Shown: positions 25,628 to 36,739, numbered from the stretch's first letter. The stretch is DNA of 64,000 bases from Rhodopseudomonas sp. BAL398 (GCF_033001325.1 NZ_CP133111.1:3100001-3164000); one strand, 5' to 3'. Numbers and translations are program-made. Notes: generated by a model from the sequence alone, not told the origin.

Positions 25628-28239
25628 GGCGCCGCCTCAACGATGACGCGGCGTAGCGGCCCGCGCGGGACCGCCGTGCCGACGCTGACCGCCACCACGC
25701 CGCGCGCCAGCCCGGCGTCGAGCGACAGCGGCGCGACGCAAGGCCGGCCGTCGATCAGCACCGCACAGCCGTCGCCGAGCCCAAGTGCTGCGGCATCGTC
25801 GGGATGCAGCACAAGGCGCGGCGCCGGCGCGCGGGCGGCGAGCAGCGCGCTGGCGCGGCTCGGCTCCCAGCCGGAAAATACGTCGTGCAGCGGCACCAGC
25901 AGCAGGCCGTCGCCGCCGATCGGTTCGGCTGGTGCCGCCGGCTGCAAGGCCCCGTCGCCGGCCTCGAACAGCAGCGCGCCGGGATCGCCGCCGCGCAGCG
26001 GCCCGCCGATCTCCTGCTCGAAACGCGTCACCGCATTGGCCGAATGCAGGCCGGGCATCTTGTAGCTGGTGATCAGCGCCGATGGGACCTCGGTGCCGCG
26101 CGAACCCTTGATGCCGAAGGTCAAGGGAGAATCCGGATCCTGCGCCGGTGATGCGTCGGCGAACTGGCCGGCGCGGTCATCGGCGGTGCGGCCCGACAGC
26201 GGCCGCGGCGCGCGCGTCACCTTGCCGCCGCTCATCACGAAGTCAGCCCCCGGCGCCGCCGCCGCGATGCCGGCGAGATCCGGCCGCTCGCTGACGATGT
26301 CCTCGATCAGGGCGTCGAGGCTGTGCCAGTCGCCGGCGCCGAACTCAGCGATCCGCCGCCATGCCGACGGCAAGACCGGGTCCGGCGGCACCGCGGCGAA
26401 GAAGCGCTGGGCCCTTGCCTCGTAATTGACGAAAGTGCCGGCGGCCTCGCTGAATGCCGCCACCGGCAGCGCGATGGCGGCGCGCGCCGAGGTCTCGGAC
26501 GTCAGCGCATCCAGCACAACGACCGATCTGGCGGCGACGAACAGCCGCTCGACCGCGTCGCGCGGGGCGCGTTCGAACAGATCATTCTCGAGCACGATCG
26601 CGGTCTCGGCCTGCCCGCTTGCGAGCAAGTCGGCCGCCGCCTCGATGCCGTCGCCGCCGAGCAGCGCCATCCCGATGCTGTTGGCCTCCGGCGCCACCAG
26701 CGCGATGCGGGCGCGGGCGCCCAGCGCCGACGCGATCGCGGCCGCGGCCTCGACCAGCGCGGCGGCGCCAAGCGAGGCGCCGGCGATGATCAGCGGGCAC
26801 TTCGCGGCGGCGAGGATGTCGGCGACGTCTTTGACAAGCCCATCCGCGACGTCGCCACGCAACGCCGCCGCCACCGAGGCGCCGAATGTCGCGATTGCCT
26901 CCGGGTCGAGCCGCAGCGACACGGTCGCGATCGCGTCCAGCGGATCGGGCGCCGGCGTCGCCAGCACGATCGGCGAGCGGCGGCCCTCGCCGGCGATGCG
27001 CACGGCCTGGTCGAGCCAATGCGGCACGCCCTTCTGCTCGGCCAGTTCGCGCTCGGCGCCGCGCGCGGTCTGGCGCAGCGCCAGCGCCATCCGGGGCGCC
27101 GCATTGGTCAGATCCTCGCCGAGCACCAGCACCGCGTCGGCGCTTTCGATCTCGGCCAGCGCGGCGATCTTCGCCGGTCCCGCGCGCAGGATCGCGACCA
27201 TGCGACGCAGCCGTTTGGCCTCGGCGTCGGAGATGCCGGCGAAGAACCGATCGCGCCCGACCAACTGTTGCAGGGCGTAATTGGATTCCAGCGAGGCGCG
27301 CGGCGAGCCGATGCCGATCGCGCCGGCCGCGATCGCCGCATGCGCCGCCGCCTTGGCGTCATGCTCCGAGGCTGCGACGCCGCCGAGCAGCGGCGCGGTC
27401 AACCGCTGCTTTGAGACCACATGCAGCGGGCCATAGCGGCCGCGATCGCACAGGAAGTAACCGTTGAGCGCGCCGTGATAGCGGTTCTGCACCCGCCGCA
27501 CCCGGCCGTCGCGCTCGTCGACCAGCAGATTGCAGCCGAGCGCGCAATGCGGACAGATCGACGGCGTGGCGCGCATGTCCCATTTGCGGGCGTAATCCGC
27601 CGACCAGCCCTTGTCGTTGAACACGCCGGTCGGACAGATCTCGGCGAGGTTGCCGGCGAACGGGCTGTCCAGCACGCCATCCTCGGCGCGGCCGAAATAC
27701 ACGTTGTTGTGGGCGCCGAAGGCGTCGAGGTCGCGGCCGCCCGCATAGTCGCGATAGAACCGCGTGCAGCGATGGCAGGCGATGCAGCGGTTCATCTCAT
27801 GGGTCAGCAGCGGCCCGAGATCCTGATTGCGATGGGTGCGCTTGTCGAAGCGATAACGGCGGACGTTGTGGCCGGTGGCGATGGTCATGTCCTGCAGATG
27901 GCAGGAGCCGGCCTCCTCGCAGGTCGGGCAATCATGCGGATGATTGGTCATCAGCCATTCGATCACCCGGGCGCGGAAATCCGCGGCTTCCGGATCGAGC
28001 ACCGACACCCGCTGGCCCTCGGCGACCGGCGTCATGCAGGACATCACGATCCGGCCTTCGGTGTCGTCGGGGCCGGAATAGACCCGCACCGCGCATTGCC
28101 GGCAGGCGCCGGTCGAGCCCAGCGCGCCGTGCCAGCAGAAATACGGCACGTCGATGCCATAGGACAGGCACACCGACAGCAGATCGTCGCCGATCCGCGC
28201 GTCATATTGCCGTCCATCGATGGTGATCTTGGTGCTCAT
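25624..28239 (-). CDS. nuoG: NADH-quinone oxidoreductase subunit G
   Basis: Large iron-sulfur subunit, 871 residues, close to the 900-residue gammaproteobacterial type and longer than the roughly 690-residue common alphaproteobacterial type. N-terminal 2Fe-2S region (CRQCAV), then the CIACHRCTRFY cluster region and the CPHCALGCN site of the extra 4Fe-4S cluster (N7) found in E. coli-type NuoG; a molybdopterin-oxidoreductase-like remainder follows. The ATG at 28239 overlaps the nuoF stop by 4 bp. Confidence 0.92.
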   Translation of the reverse strand: MSTKITIDGRQYDARIGDDLLSVCLSYGIDVPYFCWHGALGSTGACRQCAVRVYSGPDDTEGRIVMSCMTPVAEGQRVSVLDPEAADFRARVIEWLMTNHPHDCPTCEEAGSCHLQDMTIATGHNVRRYRFDKRTHRNQDLGPLLTHEMNRCIACHRCTRFYRDYAGGRDLDAFGAHNNVYFGRAEDGVLDSPFAGNLAEICPTGVFNDKGWSADYARKWDMRATPSICPHCALGCNLLVDERDGRVRRVQNRYHGALNGYFLCDRGRYGPLHVVSKQRLTAPLLGGVAASEHDAKAAAHAAIAAGAIGIGSPRASLESNYALQQLVGRDRFFAGISDAEAKRLRRMVAILRAGPAKIAALAEIESADAVLVLGEDLTNAAPRMALALRQTARGAERELAEQKGVPHWLDQAVRIAGEGRRSPIVLATPAPDPLDAIATVSLRLDPEAIATFGASVAAALRGDVADGLVKDVADILAAAKCPLIIAGASLGAAALVEAAAAIASALGARARIALVAPEANSIGMALLGGDGIEAAADLLASGQAETAIVLENDLFERAPRDAVERLFVAARSVVVLDALTSETSARAAIALPVAAFSEAAGTFVNYEARAQRFFAAVPPDPVLPSAWRRIAEFGAGDWHSLDALIEDIVSERPDLAGIAAAAPGADFVMSGGKVTRAPRPLSGRTADDRAGQFADASPAQDPDSPLTFGIKGSRGTEVPSALITSYKMPGLHSANAVTRFEQEIGGPLRGGDPGALLFEAGDGALQPAAPAEPIGGDGLLLVPLHDVFSGWEPSRASALLAARAPAPRLVLHPDDAAALGLGDGCAVLIDGRPCVAPLSLDAGLARGVVAVSVGTAVPRGPLRRVIVEAAP

Positions 28240-29522
28240 GCGCGGCCCACCGGACAAGCGCCTTCAAGATGCGCGGCAAAGATCTCGCCGAAGCGCTGCA
28301 GCCCGCTTTTGAGCGGCGTCATCGCGCCAGCCATCAGGTCGCAGAAGCTGCGCCCGGACGGTCCGGCGAGGTCGACATGCATCTGCAGCAATTCGATATC
28401 GCCGCGCTGGCCCTGGCCGGCTTCCAGCGCGTCGAGCAGTTTCGACACCCAGGGCAGCCCGTCACGGCATGGCGTGCACAGTCCGCAGCTTTCGCGCGCG
28501 TAGAACCGGGCATGACGGCCGATCGCAGCCACCGGACAGGCGCGATCGTCGAGCACGATCAGCGCCCCAGTGCCGAGCGAACTGCCCGCCTGCTTCAGAT
28601 GGGCGAAATCCATCGGCACATCGAGTTCGGCGGCCTCGAGGAATCCGGTGGCGCCGCCGCCGGGCTGAAACGCCAAGAGCGCGCGGCCGTCGCGAATCCC
28701 GCCGGCCAACTCGATCAGTTCCCGCGCCGAAGTGCCCATCGGCGCTTCGATCAGTTGCGGGCGGGCGACGCAGCCGGAGACGCCATAGAGCTTGGTGCCG
28801 CCCTCCTCGGTCCTCGACAGGCCGAGATACCAGTCGGCGCCATGTTCGATGATCGACGGCACCGCCGACAGCGTCTCGACATTGTTGACCGTGGTGGGCC
28901 GGCCCCACAGCCCGCTCACCGCCGGATAGGGCGGACGATGCCGCGGCACCGGACGCTCGCCCTCGATCGCGGCGATCAGCGCGGATTCCTCGCCGACGAT
29001 GTAGCGGCCGGCGCTGGCGTGCACCCGCATCGTCAGATCGAAGCCCGAGCCGAGGATATCTCGGCCGAGCAGCCCGGCCGCCTCGGCTTCGGCAATGGCG
29101 CGGGTCAGCGCCGCGGCGCCCGCGCGATATTCGTCGCGCACCAGGATGATGACCTCGGTGGCGCCGACCGCATAGGCGGCAATGGCCGCGCCCTCGATCA
29201 GCTGATGCGGCAGTGCTTCCATCAACAGCCGATCCTTGAACGAGCCGGGCTCGGTCTCGTCGCCATTGACGCAGAGATAGCGCGCCCCGGGGCCGGACTT
29301 CGCGGCACCCTCGCGCATCAGCCGCCATTTGGTGCCGGCGAGAAATCCCGCGCCGCCACGGCCGCGCAGGCCGGCCGCCTCGACCATCGCGACGATCGCC
29401 GCGGGGCTGTGACGCTGCAGCGCCTGCGGCAGTGCCTGATAGCCGCCGAAGCGCTGCCATTCGGCAAGGCTGTGTGGCGAACGATCGGCGCGGGCGCGGC
29501 CGGTCAGCGGCAGTTCGCTCAT
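28236..29522 (-). CDS. nuoF: NADH-quinone oxidoreductase subunit F (FMN, NADH binding)
   Basis: The 428-residue flavoprotein that oxidises NADH. NADH-binding glycine loop GRGGAGFLAGTKW, FMN-binding segment VNGDETEPGSFKDR, and the 4Fe-4S (N3) motif ESCGLCTPCRDGLPW with a distal Cys are all visible. Overlaps nuoE and nuoG by 4 bp each. Confidence 0.94.
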   Translation of the reverse strand: MSELPLTGRARADRSPHSLAEWQRFGGYQALPQALQRHSPAAIVAMVEAAGLRGRGGAGFLAGTKWRLMREGAAKSGPGARYLCVNGDETEPGSFKDRLLMEALPHQLIEGAAIAAYAVGATEVIILVRDEYRAGAAALTRAIAEAEAAGLLGRDILGSGFDLTMRVHASAGRYIVGEESALIAAIEGERPVPRHRPPYPAVSGLWGRPTTVNNVETLSAVPSIIEHGADWYLGLSRTEEGGTKLYGVSGCVARPQLIEAPMGTSARELIELAGGIRDGRALLAFQPGGGATGFLEAAELDVPMDFAHLKQAGSSLGTGALIVLDDRACPVAAIGRHARFYARESCGLCTPCRDGLPWVSKLLDALEAGQGQRGDIELLQMHVDLAGPSGRSFCDLMAGAMTPLKSGLQRFGEIFAAHLEGACPVGRA

Positions 29523-29989
29523 GGCGCGCCTCCGATCAGCGCGGCGAGATCGTCAGGCGTCAGCGGGCCGACCAGTTTGCGGTCCGGCCCGACCAAGGCC
29601 GCCGGCGCGCGGTCGCAACCGCCGATGCAGCAGATATTGATCAGCGTGAACTTGCCGTCCGGCGTGGTCTCGCCGAAACCGATACCAAGCTTTTGCATCA
29701 CCGCATCGCGCACCGCGTCGCCGCCACACAAATAACAGCTCAGCCCGTCGCACAGCAGGATCACGGTCTCGCCGACCGGCTGGCGAAAGATCTGGCTATA
29801 GAAGGTGGCGAGACTGTCGATCTCCGCAGGCGTGACGCCGAGCGTGGCGGCGGCCTCGGCCAGATCCGCGTCGGAGACCCAGCCCTCGGCCTGCTGCACC
29901 AGCTTCAAGGCGTCCAGCATCGCGGCCTTCGGCCCGCCGTGAGCGGCGGCTTCGACAATCGCGGATTTGGTTGCGGGGGACAGCGTCAT
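29519..29989 (-). CDS. nuoE: NADH-quinone oxidoreductase subunit E (2Fe-2S)
   Basis: A 156-residue thioredoxin-like 2Fe-2S protein (cluster N1a) that partners NuoF. Cluster ligands lie in [12 protein letters not shown] and [11 protein letters not shown]. The N-terminal helical domain (1-70) is complete. Overlaps the nuoCD stop and the nuoF start by 4 bp. Confidence 0.93.
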   Translation of the reverse strand: MTLSPATKSAIVEAAAHGGPKAAMLDALKLVQQAEGWVSDADLAEAAATLGVTPAEIDSLATFYSQIFRQPVGETVILLCDGLSCYLCGGDAVRDAVMQKLGIGFGETTPDGKFTLINICCIGGCDRAPAALVGPDRKLVGPLTPDDLAALIGGAP

Positions 29990-31731
29990 CGGTCGACGTC
30001 CGACATCACGTAGTCGATGCTGCCCAGATAGGCGACGAGATCAGCTACCATCATGCCGGGCGCCACCGCCGAGATCATCTGCAGATGCGGGAATGACGGC
30101 GTGCGAATCCGTGTGCGATAGCTCGCCGGCTCGCCGTCCGAGATCAGCGAGAATTGCGTCAGCCCGCGCACCGTCTCGACCTGGCCGGTGGCTTCGCCGG
30201 CGGGCACCACCGGCCCCCAACTGGTGCCGACGAAATGATGGATCATGGTCTCGATGTCGTGCTGCATGCGCTCCCGCGGCGGCGGCGTGGTCAGCGGATG
30301 ATCGGCCTTGATCGGCCCCGCCGGCATGTTGTCGACGCATTGCCGGATGATCCGCAGCGATTGGCGGATCTCCTCGACCCGCACCACCGTGCGGTCGAAG
30401 CAATCGCCACGCACGCCGGTCGGCACCTCGAAGTCGAATTGCTCGAAGCCGCAATAGGGCCGCGCCTTGCGCAGGTCCCAGCCCAGGCCGGTGGCGCGCA
30501 GCCCCGGCCCGGTGACGCCCCAGTCCAGCGCCATCGCGGTGTCGTATTCGGCAATGCCGATGGTGCGGGCGCGGAAGATCTCGTTGCGCAACACCATGCC
30601 GTCGTAGTCGTCGAGCCGCGACGGCATCCAGTCGAGGAAGTCGCGCACCATCTGCTCCCAGCCGGTCGGCAGATCCATCGACAGCCCGCCGATCCGGAAG
30701 AAGCACGGATGCATCCGCGCGCCGGTGATCGCCTCGATCACCCGATAGGCATGCTCGCGGTCGGTGAACATGTAGAACACCGGAGACATCGCCCCGGTGT
30801 CCTGCGCCATGGTGCCGTAGAACAGCAGGTGATTCATGATGCGAAAGAATTCGCTCAGCATGACGCGGACCATCTTGGCGCGATCCGGAACTTTGATGCC
30901 GCAGAGTTTTTCAACCGCCTGCAGATAGGGCAATTCGCCCATCACACCGCCGAGATAATCGACCCGGTCGGTATAGGGCAGAAAGCTGTGCCAGTTCTGC
31001 CGCTCGGCCATCTTCTCGGCGCCGCGGTGGTGAAATCCGATGTCGGGCCGCGCCGCGACGATCTCCTCGCCGTCAAGCGCCAGCACGATGCGAAACACGC
31101 CATGCGTCGCCATCGAATGCGGGCCGTAATTCAGGATCATCAGCTCGACGCCGTCGCGCTGGGTCGGCAGCCCGAACGCCTCCGGACTGGCGGCCAGCGC
31201 GTGCTCCTTGGCGTCGAACAGAGCGGCGGTCATGTTGAACGGCGCGCGCTCGGTGGCGCGCCCGGGCTGGTCCTTGCGCATCGGATGGCCTTCCCAACCG
31301 GGCGGCAGCAGGATGCGCAGACGGTGCGGCCGGCCGACGAATTCGACACCGAACATGTCGAACGCCTCGCGCTCGTACCAATCGGCGTTGGGAAACACGC
31401 CGCCGATCGATTGCGCGCGCGGATAGTCGGCTTCGAGCGGCACCTTGAGCCGGATGTCGGCATTGCGGTCGTGCGAGATCAGATGGCTGGCGATGGTGAC
31501 GCCCGAGCGCGGCTGGCCCTCGCGATGCTGCCGCGCGGTCTCGTCGATCGCCCACAGATCGGCGAGCATCCGGAACGGGCGGTCGATCTCATGCTTGAGG
31601 AAATGATGCACGGCCGGCGTCGCGTCATTGGCGATCCACAGCGTCGGAAACGCGTCATGGGTAGCCTGTTCGCCCAAGATCGCGGGTCCGAACCGCGCAT
31701 TGAGCTGGCTGACGACATCGGGGGAGCTCAC
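29986..31731 (-). CDS. nuoCD: NADH-quinone oxidoreductase fused subunits C and D
   Basis: A 581-residue fusion: NuoC-like 1-175 (signature segment [17 protein letters not shown]) joined to NuoD-like 185-581 ([14 protein letters not shown] and [12 protein letters not shown] segments), which together with NuoB builds the quinone site. The fused form is typical of E. coli-type complex I; most alphaproteobacteria have separate nuoC and nuoD. This supports the operon being a second complex I of gammaproteobacterial type, probably gained by transfer. Start overlaps the nuoB stop by 4 bp. Confidence 0.94.
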   Translation of the reverse strand: MSSPDVVSQLNARFGPAILGEQATHDAFPTLWIANDATPAVHHFLKHEIDRPFRMLADLWAIDETARQHREGQPRSGVTIASHLISHDRNADIRLKVPLEADYPRAQSIGGVFPNADWYEREAFDMFGVEFVGRPHRLRILLPPGWEGHPMRKDQPGRATERAPFNMTAALFDAKEHALAASPEAFGLPTQRDGVELMILNYGPHSMATHGVFRIVLALDGEEIVAARPDIGFHHRGAEKMAERQNWHSFLPYTDRVDYLGGVMGELPYLQAVEKLCGIKVPDRAKMVRVMLSEFFRIMNHLLFYGTMAQDTGAMSPVFYMFTDREHAYRVIEAITGARMHPCFFRIGGLSMDLPTGWEQMVRDFLDWMPSRLDDYDGMVLRNEIFRARTIGIAEYDTAMALDWGVTGPGLRATGLGWDLRKARPYCGFEQFDFEVPTGVRGDCFDRTVVRVEEIRQSLRIIRQCVDNMPAGPIKADHPLTTPPPRERMQHDIETMIHHFVGTSWGPVVPAGEATGQVETVRGLTQFSLISDGEPASYRTRIRTPSFPHLQMISAVAPGMMVADLVAYLGSIDYVMSDVDR

Positions 31732-32339
31732 AATGTCTCCGGGGGATCGAGAAAAGTTTGCGCCATCCGCGCGTCGCGGCGCTCATCGCGCCGGCGCGGC
31801 GCGTCGAAGCCGAGCCCGGCGCTGTTGCCGATAGTGACGCCGAGCGGCCGCCGCTCGCTGCCGACCTGCTGCTGCAACATGATCAGCGCATCGAGCATCG
31901 CTTCCGGCCGCGGCGGGCAGCCGGGAATATAGACGTCCACCGGGATGAAACGATCGACGCCCTGCACCACCGAGTAGATGTCGTACATGCCGCCCGAATT
32001 GGCACAGGCGCCCATCGAGATCACCCAGCGCGGCGCCCGCATCTGTTCATACAAGCGCAGCAGCGGCGCCGCCATCTTGTGAAATACGGTGCCGGACACC
32101 ACCAGCAGATCGGCCTGCCGCGGCGAGGCGCGGATCACCTCGGCGCCGAATCGCGCCTGGTCGTAGACCGGAGTCAGCGCCGTGACCTGCTCGACATAGC
32201 AACAGGACAATCCGAAATTGAACGGCCACAGGCTGTTCTTGCGCGACCACGCGGTCAGATCCTCGAGCCGCGTGAACAGATTGCTGCGCGCCATGTGCTC
32301 CTCGACCGAGAGCGGTTCGCTTTGCGGTGAAGGGGTCAT
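31728..32339 (-). CDS. nuoB: NADH-quinone oxidoreductase subunit B (cluster N2)
   Basis: A 203-residue subunit carrying the terminal N2 4Fe-4S cluster. Tandem cysteines in LSCCYVEQ, then GACANSGG and PGCPPRPEA provide the ligands. The ATG at 32339 overlaps the nuoA stop by 4 bp; the longer frame to 32627 lies in nuoA and is not used. Confidence 0.94.
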   Translation of the reverse strand: MTPSPQSEPLSVEEHMARSNLFTRLEDLTAWSRKNSLWPFNFGLSCCYVEQVTALTPVYDQARFGAEVIRASPRQADLLVVSGTVFHKMAAPLLRLYEQMRAPRWVISMGACANSGGMYDIYSVVQGVDRFIPVDVYIPGCPPRPEAMLDALIMLQQQVGSERRPLGVTIGNSAGLGFDAPRRRDERRDARMAQTFLDPPETL

Positions 32340-32743
32340 TTGCGTCGCCTCTGTGACCAGTCGAGCGCGCCGTCGATCCACAGATAGACCAGCGCCAATA
32401 GCAGCACGCCGATGAAGATCGCCGCTTCGATCAGGCCGACCCAGCCGGTGTCGCGGGCCGCGACCGCCCAGGCGAACAGGATCGCCGCCTCCATGTCGAA
32501 GATCACGAACAGCGCCGCGATCAGGAAATACGGCGCGTTCAGCGGACCTTGCGCCGGCGCCGCCGGCAGCACGCCGCTTTCGTAAGGCACGTCGGCGCGA
32601 GCGCCGGCGCGCTTTTCGCGCAGCCACGCCGCCACGCCGATAATCGCCGCGACGATCGCGGCCGACAGCGCGACATGAATGCCCAACGCGGCATCGGGGT
32701 TGATGGGGAAGATCAGATCACCCAAGGGGCACGACTCCAGCAC
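32336..32743 (-). CDS. nuoA: NADH-quinone oxidoreductase subunit A
   Basis: First gene of the nuo operon, 135 residues with three transmembrane helices. The conserved [12 protein letters not shown] loop and [13 protein letters not shown] helix, with the acidic residues that line the quinone-coupling channel, are visible. It starts about 94 bp from a perfect FNR/FixK box. Confidence 0.92.
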   Translation of the reverse strand: MLESCPLGDLIFPINPDAALGIHVALSAAIVAAIIGVAAWLREKRAGARADVPYESGVLPAAPAQGPLNAPYFLIAALFVIFDMEAAILFAWAVAARDTGWVGLIEAAIFIGVLLLALVYLWIDGALDWSQRRRK

Positions 32744-32836
32744 AACACTCCGGCAGCGGCCCCACAGATCCGCGACCGAACAGGATTCGGATGGCGAGGC
32801 GTATCGTGATCATGTCATCTGACCCGTCAAGTGCGC

Positions 32837-32850
32837 TTGACGGAAATCAA
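32837..32850 (-). promoter_or_regulatory. FNR/FixK box upstream of nuoA
   Basis: TTGACGGAAATCAA fits TTGAY-N4-RTCAA exactly. Its centre is about 100 bp upstream of the nuoA start. For a class II promoter with the site near -41.5, transcription would start near 32802, leaving about 60 nt of leader. It lies 256 bp from the divergent ABC exporter gene, so nuoA is the likelier target. Confidence 0.8.
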
Positions 32851-33105
32851 GAACGGGTTACCCGCATGGCAGAAATGTTGCTTTGAACTCCGATAGTTGA
32901 AGCCGCAGGTGGAATGCTGCAAAGGCCCGTCACAGGCGGGTTTTGGGACGCATGATCGCGCCGGACCCCGGCACGATCGGTCTTTGCCAGGGCTGCGGCA
33001 CGTTGCCGCCCCGATCCGCACGAGGCGGCGTGGAACCGAGTTCCTCCGCGTCGAAAAATGCTTTAACGATAGGCGACTGGCCACCACCCAACGCCGCGGA
33101 TCTCC

Positions 33106-34908
33106 ATGCTTCGCCTCTACACCCGGGTCCTCGAATTGCTCGGCAAGGAGGCGCGGCTCGGCTGGCTGCTGGCCGGCGCCAGCCTGTTGCTGGCAGCGGC
33201 GCAATTCGCCGAGCCGGTGCTGTTCGGCCGGATCATCGACGTGCTGAGCGGTAATCTCTCCACCGGCGCGCTGGAAGCCAAAGCCGCATCGCCCTGGCCG
33301 CTGCTCGGCGCCTGGGTCGGATTCGGTCTGTTCACCATCCTGTGCGGCGCGGCCGTCGCCCTGAACGCCGAGAGGCTCGCCCATCGCCAGCGTCAGGCGG
33401 TGCTGACCAGCTATTTCGAGCACATCATGCAGCTGCCCTTGACCTATCACACCGGCACCCATTCGGGCCGGCTGATGAAGGTGATGCTGCAGGGCACCGA
33501 TGCGCTGTGGCGGCTGTGGCTCGGCTTTTTCCGCGAACACTTCGTCGCGATCCTGTCGCTGGTCGTGCTGCTGCCGCTGTCGCTCTACATCAACTGGCGG
33601 CTGGCGATCCTGTTGTTCATGCTGTGCGTGGTGTTCACCGTGCTGACGACTTTGGTGGTGCGCAAGACCTACGGCATGCAGGATCAGGTCGAGGCGCATT
33701 ATGGCGACCTGTCGGCGCGCGCTTCCGATGCGCTCGGTAATATCGCGCTCGTGCAGAGTTTCGTCCGGGTCGACGCCGAGGTGAAGGGCCTGCGCTTCGT
33801 CGCCGACCAACTGCTCGCGGCGCAGATGCCGGTGCTGTCATGGTGGGCGCTGGTCACGGTGATCACCCGGGCCTCGACCACCATCACCGTGCTGGCAATC
33901 TTCAGCGTCGGCATCCTGCTGCACCAGCAGGGCCTGACCAGCATCGGCGAAATCGTGATGTTCGTCTCGTTCGCCACGATGCTGATCCAGCGGCTCGAGC
34001 AGGTGGTGAGCTTCATCAACAATGTGTTCATGGAGGCGCCGCGACTGCGGGAATTCTTCAACGTGCTCGACGCGGTGCCGGCGGTGCGCGATCGGCCGGA
34101 TGCGATCGATCCGGGCCGGCTGTCGGGACTGGTGGAATTCAACGACGTGTCGTTTTCCTATGACGGCAAGCGGCCCGCGGTCGAGGATCTGTCGTTCACC
34201 GCGCTGCCGGGGCAGACCATCGCGCTGGTCGGCGCCACCGGCGCCGGAAAATCCACCGCGATCGCGCTGCTGCACCGCGCCTTCGATCCGCAATCCGGCC
34301 ATATCACCGTCGACGGCATGGACGTGCGCGGCCTGACGCTGTCGGCGCTGCGCCGGAACATCGGCGTCGTATTCCAGGAGGCGCTGTTGTTCGACCGTTC
34401 GATCGCCGACAATCTGCGGGTCGGCAAGCCGGACGCCAGCGACGAGGAATTGCGCGTCGCGGCGCAACGCGCGCAGGCGCTGGAGTTCATCGAACGCGGC
34501 GAGCAGAAATTCGACACCAAGGCCGGCGAGCGCGGCCGGATGCTGTCCGGCGGCGAGCGGCAGCGGTTGTCGATCGCCCGCGCGCTGTTGAAGGATCCGC
34601 CGATCCTGATCCTCGACGAGGCCACCTCCGCGCTCGACGCCGTGACCGAGGCCAAGGTCAACCTCGCGCTCGACGAGGTGATGAAGGGCCGCACCACCTT
34701 CGTGATCGCGCATCGGCTGTCGACGATCCGCCATGCCACGAGGATTCTGGTGTTCGACAACGGCCGGGTGATCGAAAGCGGAACGTTCGATGAACTTGTC
34801 GCACAGCGCGGCCATTTCGCGGAACTCGCTGCCGCGCAATTCATCATTCACGAGCATGCCCGGGCCGACATCAGCGCCGCACAGGAGAAAGCCCCGACCA
34901 GCCTGTGA
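33106..34908 (+). CDS. NdvA/ChvA-like glucan ABC exporter (fused permease and ATPase)
   Basis: A 600-residue ABC half-transporter: six transmembrane helices in residues 15-320 and an ATPase domain with Walker [10 protein letters not shown], signature [10 protein letters not shown] and Walker [13 protein letters not shown]. The N-terminal sequence and size resemble NdvA/ChvA, which export cyclic beta-glucans to the periplasm; lipid or peptide export is the alternative. No glucan synthase (ndvB) is adjacent. Its stop overlaps an in-frame upstream extension of the next gene, but the carboxypeptidase probably starts further down. Confidence 0.82.
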   Translation: MLRLYTRVLELLGKEARLGWLLAGASLLLAAAQFAEPVLFGRIIDVLSGNLSTGALEAKAASPWPLLGAWVGFGLFTILCGAAVALNAERLAHRQRQAVLTSYFEHIMQLPLTYHTGTHSGRLMKVMLQGTDALWRLWLGFFREHFVAILSLVVLLPLSLYINWRLAILLFMLCVVFTVLTTLVVRKTYGMQDQVEAHYGDLSARASDALGNIALVQSFVRVDAEVKGLRFVADQLLAAQMPVLSWWALVTVITRASTTITVLAIFSVGILLHQQGLTSIGEIVMFVSFATMLIQRLEQVVSFINNVFMEAPRLREFFNVLDAVPAVRDRPDAIDPGRLSGLVEFNDVSFSYDGKRPAVEDLSFTALPGQTIALVGATGAGKSTAIALLHRAFDPQSGHITVDGMDVRGLTLSALRRNIGVVFQEALLFDRSIADNLRVGKPDASDEELRVAAQRAQALEFIERGEQKFDTKAGERGRMLSGGERQRLSIARALLKDPPILILDEATSALDAVTEAKVNLALDEVMKGRTTFVIAHRLSTIRHATRILVFDNGRVIESGTFDELVAQRGHFAELAAAQFIIHEHARADISAAQEKAPTSL

Positions 34909-35081
34909 GCATCGTCGAACTTTGGCCCCTTTCATCGCAAATAGGAGACCTCGGCTCTATTCTGAGAGCACAAGCCGGTATAGGTTTTGGGTGGCTGCGA
35001 CCATCGCAGCCGGACCCCAGACCCGAACGTCAATCGACAGAACCTCCGCTCGGCGAAGTCTCAAAGGACCGGAATCGGATC

Positions 35082-36428
35082 GTGCATTTCCTTCCCGCAT
35101 ACGCGCGCAGATCGTCGTTCACATCGTCCTTCAGCTGGATCGTGCTCGCCGCGGCGCTGGTCGCGACCGTCGTGGTGCCGCGATCGGCCCGCGCCGAGGC
35201 GCTGCTGCTGATCGAGGCCGATACCGGCAAGGTGCTGCAGGCCGAGAACGCCACCTATCCGTGGTATCCGGCCTCGCTGACCAAGCTGATGACGGCCTAT
35301 GTCACCCTCACCGCGGTCAAGCAGGGCCGGATCACGCTCGACACCTTGCTGACCGTCTCGCCGGCCGCCGCCGCGCAGTCGCCGTCGAAGATGGGTTTCC
35401 GGCCCGGCACCACGGTCACGGTCGACAATGCGCTGAAGATGATGCTGGTGAAATCCGCCAACGACATGGCCGTGGTGCTGGCCGAAGGCGTCGGCGGTTC
35501 GATCGACGGCTTCTCGGCGATGATGAACCAGACCGCGGCGCAGCTCGGCATGACGCAGACCAGCTACGTCAATCCCAACGGCCTGCCCGCCGATGGGCAG
35601 ATCACCTCGGCGCGCGATATGGCGATGCTGGCGCGGGCGATCATCCGCGACCTGCCGGAGTATGAGTACTTCGTGCATATTCCGGCGATCAAATTCGGGC
35701 GTCGCGTGACGCATAATTTCAACAAGCTGATCGGCCGCTATCCGGGCGCCGACGGTTTCAAGACCGGTTTCATCTGCGCCTCCGGCTATAATCTGGTCGG
35801 CAGCGCCACCCGCAACGGCCGGCGGCTGATCGCCGTGGTGCTGGGTGCCAATTCCGGCACCGACCGCGCCGTCAAGGCGGCGCAATTGCTGGAGCGCGGC
35901 TTCACCAACAATTCGCTGTCCTGGCTGACGCCGGCGCTCGGCACCGTCGACAATCTGGCGCCGATCGCCGCGGCGCCGCCGAATCTGCGCGACGAGATGT
36001 GCGGCGCCAAGCGCAAGCGCCCGGCCAGCGACGAAGCCGCCGAGGATGACGTCGCCAGCAATTCCGGTCCTGGCGCCGCGCTCACCTTCTTTGCCTCGGG
36101 TCTGCAGCCGCCGGTGTTGCGGCCGGTCGACATGATCGCCGCAGCGCCGGCGCCCACCGAGCCCGTGGTGGTTTACACCGGGCCGACCAGAACCGGTGCG
36201 GCGCTTGCCACCGCCGCCGACGATGAAGCCAAACAGCAGGCAGCGAGCCACGGCAAGAAGAAGCGCCGCGCGGCCAAGAAGCCGCAAGCCGAGGCCAAGG
36301 ACTCCAAATCGAGCGCCAAGCCTACGCCCAAGCCCAAGGCGCGCGTGTCGGTGACGGTCGACACCAAGCCGGCCGCCAAGCCCGCTCGGGTCAAAAAGCC
36401 GACAGCGGCCGCCAAGCCAAAGCCCTAG
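35082..36428 (+). CDS. D-alanyl-D-alanine carboxypeptidase (penicillin-binding protein 5/6 type)
   Basis: A secreted peptidoglycan carboxypeptidase of 448 residues. The GTG at 35082 is preferred since a signal peptide follows at once, ending near RSARAEA; the frame is open from 34905 with an unlikely N-terminus. Active-site motifs SLTK, SAN and KTG are all present, in the expected order and spacing. The last ~110 residues form an Ala/Lys/Pro-rich basic tail (repeated PKPKA-type sequence) that may bind the cell wall or carry no fold. Start position is uncertain. Confidence 0.87.
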   Translation: MHFLPAYARRSSFTSSFSWIVLAAALVATVVVPRSARAEALLLIEADTGKVLQAENATYPWYPASLTKLMTAYVTLTAVKQGRITLDTLLTVSPAAAAQSPSKMGFRPGTTVTVDNALKMMLVKSANDMAVVLAEGVGGSIDGFSAMMNQTAAQLGMTQTSYVNPNGLPADGQITSARDMAMLARAIIRDLPEYEYFVHIPAIKFGRRVTHNFNKLIGRYPGADGFKTGFICASGYNLVGSATRNGRRLIAVVLGANSGTDRAVKAAQLLERGFTNNSLSWLTPALGTVDNLAPIAAAPPNLRDEMCGAKRKRPASDEAAEDDVASNSGPGAALTFFASGLQPPVLRPVDMIAAAPAPTEPVVVYTGPTRTGAALATAADDEAKQQAASHGKKKRRAAKKPQAEAKDSKSSAKPTPKPKARVSVTVDTKPAAKPARVKKPTAAAKPKP

Positions 36429-36739
36429 CCTCCGGCGCTCTCGCAATACCGCAACGAAGTCCGGCGCTCGGCCCGCGCCCGCGCCCGAGCAAAGCCGCTG
36501 CCTGACCCCACGCCCTCGGTTGGGTCGATCGGCTCGCCGCGACGCCCCGCCACTTGCGTTCGGCCGCGAGTTTGCTCATTACTTTCATGGACCAACCCCG
36601 CCAAAGGCGAGGCCGCGCCTGCGGGTGAACACGCTCGGATGGGCGCGCCTTTCGACGAATTCGCCGCGTCGCGGCGGTATGCGACAAACAAGAAATGACG
36701 GAGCGTTGCGCTCCGCGAAAACCAAACGAGGGAAACATC

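Noticed and set aside
28269-29735. 488-codon plus-strand frame opposite nuoF and nuoE
   Set aside because: It is the mirror of two well-supported complex I genes; no motif and unnatural amino acid composition.
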